The position numbers and the translations under genes are program-made. A stretch of 5,540 nucleotides of DNA from contig JAGLQR010000135.1 of NCBI GenBank assembly GCA_023136725.1, positions 1 through 5,540 of the forward strand, written 5' to 3'. Source of the stretch: Candidatus Aminicenantota bacterium. Its GTDB lineage: Bacteria; Acidobacteriota; Aminicenantia; UBA2199. Shown piece after piece: positions 1 to 4,603 of the stretch (position 1 is the first letter of the stretch; each line of letters starts with the position of its first letter). The notes beneath the pieces were generated by a model. The model was given only the letters and a program-made list of their open reading frames with translations, was not told where the DNA came from and searched no databases.

Positions 1-68
1 ATATCCCCCTTTTTGACACAACCACGATCCATGCAAGAGCCGCAGTAGATCACGCACTTTCAACTTGA
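1..68 (+). CDS. C-terminal end of a probable amino-acid (Asp/Glu-type) racemase, 5' truncated by window edge
   Basis: An open frame enters from the left edge (first whole codon at base 3) and ends at TGA 66-68, giving 21 residues. The fragment begins IPLFDTTTIHARAAVDHALS. From memory, this resembles the conserved C-terminus of aspartate/glutamate (hydantoin) racemase family proteins, where an 'IPLFDTT..HA.AAVD.AL' segment follows the second catalytic cysteine region. The catalytic cysteines themselves would lie outside the window, so the assignment rests on a short tail only. The frame ends 25 bases before the glycosyltransferase start on the same strand, which suits an operon. The other + frames close sooner (TGA at 14-16, TAG at 46-48). 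Reading frame is plausible; the family name is tentative. Confidence 0.5.
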   Translation, partial: IPLFDTTTIHARAAVDHALST

Positions 69-93
69 GCCGATATCTGCTATATTTTCGGAT

Positions 94-1203
94 ATGAAGA
101 TAGGATTTGATATCAGGCCTTTCCTCTCCGGTGAGACGGGAGTTGGAGTCTATTTTAAAAATCTTCTTCATGCAATGGCAAAGATAGACCGGGACAATAT
201 TTTTTATTTATTTTCATCTTCTTTTAAAGAGAAATTCCCGGAGGAATTACTTCCCGATTTTAAAAACCGGAGATTCAGGAATCTCCGGATACCGGTATCT
301 GTTCTGAATTTCTTCTGGTTCAGGTTCTCTTTTCCTCCCATGGGAATGTTCTTCGGGCATCGGCTTGATATAACCCATTCACCGAATCCTCTATACATTC
401 CGGGCGGAAAGAAAAAAATAATTACAATTCACGACCTCTCTTTTCTGGACTCCCCTGATCTGGCAATGCCTGAAGCTGCCAGATACTTTTCAAAAAAGAT
501 CAGCAGATCAATAAAGAAGGCGGATGCGATTATTGCCGTTTCTGAATTTACAAGATCAAGGATAAAGGAAATTTTCGGAAAAAACGCCTATGAAAAAACA
601 TCCGTAATATACCACGGATCGGATATCAATGAAGTAGCAGAAAAAAAACCGGCATTTGAAGTTCCGGAAAAATACTTTCTCTTTACCGGGACTATTGAAC
701 CAAGGAAAAACCTGGCGGTACTCATAAGGGGATTCTCCCTTGCTTTAAAGGATATAGAGGGAATAAAGCTTATCCTGGCAGGGAAAGAGGGGTCACAAGC
801 CTCTGAGATCAGAAGACTTATATCGGTATTAAAACTTGAAGATAATATTACTATAACAGGCTATCTTCCGAGAGAAGAACTAAAATATCTTTATGCTCAT
901 GCCGATTCTCTGGTATTCCCCTCCCATTATGAGGGATTCGGATTACCTGTTCTTGAAGCAGCATTCTCCGGCATACCGTCTATCGTATCTGACATAGAGG
1001 TGTTCAGGGAAATATTCAAAGAATATCCTCTTTATTTTGAGAAGGATGATCCTGAAAGCCTCGCAAAAGCATTGATCCTTATTGTTTCTGATAACAAACT
1101 ACGTGATAAAAAAAAGAGGGAAGCAATAGAAACCGGTAAAAAATTCAGCTGGGAGAAAGCTGCAAAGCAGACACTGGAATTGTATGATAAAACAGGAAAA
1201 TGA
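94..1203 (+). CDS. Family 4 glycosyltransferase (GT-B fold, WbaZ/mannosyltransferase-like)
   Basis: A 369-residue protein, normal length for GT4 retaining glycosyltransferases, which transfer a sugar from a nucleotide-sugar donor to a growing glycan on the cytoplasmic face of the membrane. The N-terminus MKIGFDIRPF...GVGVYFKNLL is the usual first strand and glycine-rich loop of the acceptor domain (about residues 1-185), which also carries H113-D114 in an IHDLSF motif. The donor domain (about 190-360) starts with FTGTIEPRKN, where R204 and K205 are expected to contact the donor phosphates. It holds the E-x7-E motif at E280 and E288 in EGFGLPVLE. The first Met of this conserved N-terminus fixes the start; no Shine-Dalgarno precedes it. 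Donor and acceptor sugars cannot be read from the sequence. The short gap after the upstream tail suggests co-transcription. Likely roles are O-antigen, capsule or other cell-surface polysaccharide synthesis. Confidence 0.93.
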   Translation: MKIGFDIRPFLSGETGVGVYFKNLLHAMAKIDRDNIFYLFSSSFKEKFPEELLPDFKNRRFRNLRIPVSVLNFFWFRFSFPPMGMFFGHRLDITHSPNPLYIPGGKKKIITIHDLSFLDSPDLAMPEAARYFSKKISRSIKKADAIIAVSEFTRSRIKEIFGKNAYEKTSVIYHGSDINEVAEKKPAFEVPEKYFLFTGTIEPRKNLAVLIRGFSLALKDIEGIKLILAGKEGSQASEIRRLISVLKLEDNITITGYLPREELKYLYAHADSLVFPSHYEGFGLPVLEAAFSGIPSIVSDIEVFREIFKEYPLYFEKDDPESLAKALILIVSDNKLRDKKKREAIETGKKFSWEKAAKQTLELYDKTGK

Positions 1204-1263
1204 AAATTTCCCCATGAAACAGACTGCCGGGAATTTCTTATGCTTTTCAACCATTTTAATACA

Positions 1264-1270
1264 AAGGAGA
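1264..1270 (+). promoter_or_regulatory. Strong Shine-Dalgarno of the baeRF gene
   Basis: AAGGAGA lies just upstream of ATG 1275, with four bases (AAAT) between the motif and the start codon. It is the best ribosome binding site on the + strand of the window and fixes the start of the following gene. Confidence 0.85.
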
Positions 1271-1274
1271 AAAT

Positions 1275-2363
1275 ATGAAAAAAATTGATCTGAGAAAACT
1301 AGCCTCAGTCTCATCAGCAGAACGGGCTTTCCTTACAATATACATATCTGAAAAAAGTGCAAAAGAAGATGTAGAGAAAGCATTGAATATAAAAAAGAAA
1401 GTTTTAAAAAAAGGGACAGATGATTTTGAATACTTCTCTGAAAATTACAGGATGATCATGGATGACATTGAAAAAAATCCTGTAAAAAAGGGGAGCCATG
1501 CGATTTTCTGCTGTTGGGCACTGGATTATTATAAAAGAATAGCCCTCGAAATGCCTGTTGAGAATCTGGTCCGTATAGATTCATCACCCTATATTCTTCC
1601 TTTAGCTCAACTTGAAGATGAATACGAAAATTATCTTGTGATTGCAGCTTCCAATGAGAAGACTAAGATTTATATAGTTTCATGTCAGAAGACAATAAAT
1701 GAAGACGACATTACAGGAAATATTAAGAACCATGTAAAAGTCGGTGGATGGTCACAACAGAGATATGAGCGGAGAAGGGATAAAGAGTTTTCAGTTTATG
1801 CCAAAGACATAGTAGAAAAGATTCGGGATCTGACAAAAGGGATAGACTTCCGCCGGATAGTAATTGTCGGATCAAAAGAAACGATAAGGGAATTGGGAAA
1901 TGTGCTGCCTGATGATTTGAAAAAACTCGTAGTGGGTGAAAAAGCTCTTGATCTGAAGAGAAGTGAGAAGTCTTTGAATGAAGAGATATTCAGCCTCCTT
2001 TGGGAAGAAGAGAGGAGAACAGAGAAAGAACTCTGGAACAGGACAAAGAGCCGCTACCTTAAGGGAGAATTGGGAGTGACGGGAACTTATGATGTCCTCT
2101 ATTTTGCAAAAAGAGGAAGGGTCGATAGTGTCATTGTGAATAAGAATGCGGACCTTAAAGGAGTCAGGTGCAGGAATTGTGAAGAACTGTCAGATAGTGA
2201 AACAGATAAATGCCCCGAGTGCGGATCCTCATCCGTATTTGCGATAGATCTTGTCAATGAGATAACAGAACTACTTAAACTCTCCGGTGGTGAAATTGAA
2301 TTCGCCGAAAATATTGATGAACTGAAAGAAGCGGGAGATATCGCTGCTATATTAAGATATTAA
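1275..2363 (+). CDS. Bacterial eRF1-related release-factor-like protein (baeRF type) with GGW in place of GGQ and a C-terminal zinc ribbon
   Basis: A 362-residue protein with the layout of the bacterial archaeo-eukaryotic release factor (baeRF) families: a divergent N-terminal domain (about 1-115), an RNase H-like middle domain (about 118-225) and a C-terminal L7Ae-like domain with an inserted zinc ribbon (about 235-362). The diagnostic segment is VGGWSQQRYERR: G157-G158-W159 followed by S160, Q161, Q162 and R163. In eRF1/aRF1 this loop is GGQ and drives peptidyl-tRNA hydrolysis; here W replaces the catalytic Q. The zinc ribbon has C299-x2-C302 and C313-x2-C316. I see no NIKS-like stop-codon-reading motif, so stop-codon-dependent termination is unlikely. 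Ribosome rescue or stress-related peptidyl-tRNA processing is the family-level guess. It follows the glycosyltransferase after 71 bases with its own strong SD. Its TAA overlaps the stop of the convergent PilZ gene. Confidence 0.85.
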   Translation: MKKIDLRKLASVSSAERAFLTIYISEKSAKEDVEKALNIKKKVLKKGTDDFEYFSENYRMIMDDIEKNPVKKGSHAIFCCWALDYYKRIALEMPVENLVRIDSSPYILPLAQLEDEYENYLVIAASNEKTKIYIVSCQKTINEDDITGNIKNHVKVGGWSQQRYERRRDKEFSVYAKDIVEKIRDLTKGIDFRRIVIVGSKETIRELGNVLPDDLKKLVVGEKALDLKRSEKSLNEEIFSLLWEEERRTEKELWNRTKSRYLKGELGVTGTYDVLYFAKRGRVDSVIVNKNADLKGVRCRNCEELSDSETDKCPECGSSSVFAIDLVNEITELLKLSGGEIEFAENIDELKEAGDIAAILRY

Positions 2364-2689
2364 GATTCCTCATCAAGAGAACTGATAAATTTCACATATC
2401 TTTTTGGAGGAACTTCAATACTGATACCTATATCATATAACCCTGTATAACTTTTACTATTACCTTTCCAGACCAGCTTACCTGAAAGGTCAAAAATTTT
2501 TCCCGCTATACTTAATTCAACAGAAAAAATTTCTTTATCAGGAACAATAAGAACAGCCACCCTCAAGCCATTCTCGGAAATTTCTGATAAAAATGCTTCT
2601 TTCCCGTTGATTTTAATTATTGATTTTTGTTTAAATCTCTTTTGGTTTCTCCTCTCTTTGAAAAAGTTTTTGCTATCCATATTTGTCAC
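2360..2689 (-). CDS. Small single-domain PilZ protein (probable cyclic-di-GMP receptor)
   Basis: A 109-residue protein that is essentially one PilZ domain, the bacterial c-di-GMP binding fold. The RxxxR ligand motif is present as R14-N-Q-K-R18 in the basic N-terminus. The second motif, usually (D/N)xSxxG, reads E36-I-S-E-N-G41, so an acidic but longer side chain replaces the usual Asp/Asn. Later strands include a LVWKG segment and a YDIGISIE segment, both typical of PilZ. The start is taken as GTG 2689, which overlaps the radical SAM stop as GTGA. ATG 2680 (residue 4) is an alternative, and neither has a well-spaced SD, so translational coupling is likely. It is the last gene of the - strand operon. 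Its partner or target is not evident from the sequence. Confidence 0.85.
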   Translation of the reverse strand: MTNMDSKNFFKERRNQKRFKQKSIIKINGKEAFLSEISENGLRVAVLIVPDKEIFSVELSIAGKIFDLSGKLVWKGNSKSYTGLYDIGISIEVPPKRYVKFISSLDEES

Positions 2690-3798
2690 TTTTTTAGTGC
2701 TGCTTCCCTAGCATGTGCAACTTTGCAGAAATTGTCAACCCACTTATCGGAAACTCCCGTCTCAAGATATGCATGAGCGGGACACCAGAGGCAGAGATTA
2801 ACAATATTACAGGAATGACATTTTGAATGAAATTCAGGATTATCCGAAGTTGCATTCAGAACTTTCGGAACAAACTCTTCCCAGGCTTCTTTCAACGAAC
2901 CTTCCCTTAGGTCATATATAAAGTCAGGGTGCCAGAGTGATGAACACAAGCGGAAGATTCCCTCGGGACTTACAGTAAAACTACTTAGACCTGCACCGCA
3001 ATGGAAAAGGTGATCACAATTATGATGCCCATCACCTTCAAAAATAAATTCACCACAATTCTCTTTGAGACCGGAAGACCTCTCCGGATCATCCTGTTCA
3101 AGTTTAACTATCTCTTTGGGTGTCAGCCTTTCACTTTTTATTTCCTCATTCCTGACCGGGTCCCTGTCATATCTTAAATGGAGCATGGGATCGAACTTGT
3201 AATAATCTTTTGTCCTCTCCCTGCAAAAAGTTTCAATCTCTTTAAATTCATCAAGATTTGACCTTAAGGCCATTGTTTTGAGGCGTACCTTAACTCTATT
3301 ATCCAGAAGGAGGTTCAGCCCCTTCATGAACTTCCCATATGAACCCGGAACTCTGCTGACTTTTTCATATGTCTCTTCAGTAACCCCGTAAACAGTTACC
3401 TCAATTTCTCTTGGAGGATATTTCCTGAATAATTCTATATGGGATTCATTGATGAGGCAGGCAGAAGTAAAAACCGATACAAGAAGACCTTTTTTTTTAA
3501 GCATCATATAAATATCTGAAAAATCTTCTCTTAATAAAGGTTCACCCCCGGAAATAAGGCACCAAAGTGCGCCAAGCTCAATAGCCTGATCCGCAATACG
3601 TTCCAGTTCTTTCAGGGACAATTCTCCGGACTTGGCATCTTTATCACCGGCAGGCAGATTTATATAACAATGACGGCAATTATTTGAGCATCTGGAAGTG
3701 ATCTCCAGATCGAATGAAGCCAGTATCCTTTTTTTATTTAATTTTTCCCATAAGGGGAAATTCTTAAGATCCGATACGTCTGAATATTCTGATCCCAT
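2686..3798 (-). CDS. Radical SAM/SPASM domain protein, probable peptide-modifying enzyme (second paralogue)
   Basis: A complete 370-residue radical SAM enzyme. The [4Fe-4S]-binding CxxxCxxC motif is C37-SNN-C41-RH-C44, followed by Y45. The SAM-binding GGEP motif is at 84-87 in LISGGEPLLREDF. The C-terminal SPASM domain has seven cysteines: C267, C285, C327-x2-C330-x5-C336-x2-C339 and C358, the pattern expected for two auxiliary Fe-S clusters. SPASM proteins of this layout mostly form crosslinks or other oxidations on ribosomal peptides or small proteins. A Cys/His-rich stretch (C248, H258, H259, C261, H263, H266) directly before the SPASM domain is absent from the upstream paralogue. The start ATG abuts the TAA of the peptidase gene and has an AAGGA site inside that gene's end. 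The stop overlaps the PilZ start (GTGA). The substrate is unknown. Confidence 0.93.
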   Translation of the reverse strand: MGSEYSDVSDLKNFPLWEKLNKKRILASFDLEITSRCSNNCRHCYINLPAGDKDAKSGELSLKELERIADQAIELGALWCLISGGEPLLREDFSDIYMMLKKKGLLVSVFTSACLINESHIELFRKYPPREIEVTVYGVTEETYEKVSRVPGSYGKFMKGLNLLLDNRVKVRLKTMALRSNLDEFKEIETFCRERTKDYYKFDPMLHLRYDRDPVRNEEIKSERLTPKEIVKLEQDDPERSSGLKENCGEFIFEGDGHHNCDHLFHCGAGLSSFTVSPEGIFRLCSSLWHPDFIYDLREGSLKEAWEEFVPKVLNATSDNPEFHSKCHSCNIVNLCLWCPAHAYLETGVSDKWVDNFCKVAHAREAALKK

Positions 3799-4290
3799 TT
3801 AAGTCCTTTTTTTTCTGAACAACATAATAAATTTTACAATTTTTCTTCTTAAATTTATTGCAACATAATAAAATTTCAATAGAATCGACCGGGAAAAAGA
3901 ATCATCTGAACTACCTGCACAAAATCTAGTCCTCCCGTTCCTTTCTATTCCTGTGACTACCCCATATATCATATTTCCGGTTACCCATCCATCAGATTCA
4001 TCAGAATTATCTCCTCTCATAAGATAGTTACCGCTCCTCTTTTTTATTATACGATGAACTACTATTTGTGAATTTTCATCTTTTTTAAAAAGGACTATAT
4101 CTCCACTTCTCAGATTTCTGTCAGGCAAAGGAGATATAGTTATGACGTCATTGTGTCTTATAGAAGGGGTCATGCTGTATCCTTTTGCAGTAAATCTGAG
4201 AGATCCCCCTTTCATATGAACATCCTTCATCAGTTTCAATAAATTCTCACCTGATAAAGAAAGTTCAGCCGATTCGGGAATAATTTCCAT
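3799..4290 (-). CDS. S26 signal peptidase-like protein, SipW/archaeal-type Ser/His dyad (S24/S26 family)
   Basis: A 163-residue serine peptidase homologue. The nucleophile box is GYSMTPSI with S39. It is followed by a RSGDIVLFK strand (61-69) and VVHRII, which puts H79 where bacterial signal peptidase I normally has the general-base Lys. The next box is MRGDNSDESD (91-100), then YGVV. The Ser/His pairing and HRI motif are those of SipW-like and archaeal/ER signal peptidases. The usual N-terminal membrane anchor is missing: residues 1-36 are mostly polar. Instead the C-terminal about 30 residues (134-163) are hydrophobic alternating with Arg/Lys, which may hold it at the membrane surface. Similar anchorless S24/S26 proteins occur beside PqqD-like genes in peptide-modification clusters, so cleavage of a modified precursor is a reasonable but unproven role. 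It begins 13 bases after the PqqD-like stop, with an AGGA site 8 bases upstream. Confidence 0.85.
   Translation of the reverse strand: MEIIPESAELSLSGENLLKLMKDVHMKGGSLRFTAKGYSMTPSIRHNDVITISPLPDRNLRSGDIVLFKKDENSQIVVHRIIKKRSGNYLMRGDNSDESDGWVTGNMIYGVVTGIERNGRTRFCAGSSDDSFSRSILLKFYYVAINLRRKIVKFIMLFRKKRT
3804..3808 (-). promoter_or_regulatory. Shine-Dalgarno of the second radical SAM gene, inside the peptidase gene
   Basis: Read on the - strand, AAGGA lies 5 bases before ATG 3798, within the last codons of the peptidase gene and at the end of an eight-A run. It supports the ATG that directly follows the peptidase TAA as the true start. Confidence 0.7.
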
Positions 4291-4298
4291 CAGTTTTA

Positions 4299-4302
4299 TC
4301 CT
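4299..4302 (-). promoter_or_regulatory. Shine-Dalgarno of the peptidase gene
   Basis: AGGA on the - strand sits 8 bases before ATG 4290, in the 13-base gap that follows the TGA of the PqqD-like gene. It is a short but well-placed site that supports this start. Confidence 0.6.
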
Positions 4303-4303
4303 G

Positions 4304-4603
4304 TCAAACTGCCTCTATGATCTGTCTAGATAACAATTCGCTGAGAAAACCGGTCACATCATCTGTTATTCCGTTTTTATCACTCTCATATTTCTTTTCC
4401 AGCAGATCAATTATTTCCTGAACACTATTTGTTCCGTCAAGATAGCCCCAGACTGCTTTGCCTGTTTCATTGAGGGAAAAAAGGTCATCTTCTGCATCAC
4501 CAATTCCTGCAGTAAGAGGAACTATTATGATCTCCCCTTCAATTTCTCTTGATACCACATTTTCTGTCAAACGGTATTTTAAATTTTTATCTATCTCTGT
4601 CAT
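4304..4603 (-). CDS. PqqD-like peptide-binding protein (RiPP recognition element family)
   Basis: A 99-residue protein with the hallmark pattern of the PqqD family, small winged-helix proteins that bind the leader of a precursor peptide and present it to a partner radical SAM enzyme. Visible family features are R19-E-I-E-G23-E, a central LNETGKAVW (44-52) followed by LDG (55-57), VQEIIDLL (61-68) and a D-V dipeptide (82-83) starting the last helix. Length and motif order fit a stand-alone PqqD-like protein. The start ATG overlaps the last 17 bases of the upstream radical SAM gene and has a GGAGG site, so the two are probably translated together. Its position between two SPASM enzymes suggests that it serves one or both. 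It is not assigned to PQQ synthesis itself: no other pqq gene is visible. Confidence 0.88.
   Translation of the reverse strand: MTEIDKNLKYRLTENVVSREIEGEIIIVPLTAGIGDAEDDLFSLNETGKAVWGYLDGTNSVQEIIDLLEKKYESDKNGITDDVTGFLSELLSRQIIEAV

Noticed and set aside
13..18. TTGACA, a perfect -35-like hexamer
   Set aside because: It falls inside the racemase-like coding tail, and the sequence about 17 bases downstream (AGAGCC) is nothing like a -10 box.
204..398. Open frame on the - strand inside the glycosyltransferase gene
   Set aside because: It is antisense to a well-supported conserved gene and shows no recognisable motif.
1202..1237. Imperfect inverted repeat GAAAATTTCCC / GGGAATTTC after the glycosyltransferase stop
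   Set aside because: It needs two bulges and a 16-base loop and has no T-run after it, so it is not convincing as a terminator.
1032..1314. Two overlapping - strand open frames across the end of the glycosyltransferase and the start of the baeRF gene
   Set aside because: They are Phe/Ser-rich shadows of AT-rich coding sequence, overlap each other and both real genes, and show no domain signal. They are not credible precursor peptides.
3690..3710. 7-bp inverted repeat ATCTGGA / TCCAGAT in the second radical SAM gene
   Set aside because: It is short, lies in a constrained coding region near the CxxxCxxC motif, and is expected by chance.
4304..4603. Assigning the PqqD-like gene to pyrroloquinoline quinone synthesis
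   Set aside because: No PqqA, PqqB or PqqC is visible, and PqqD-like proteins are common in other radical SAM peptide systems.
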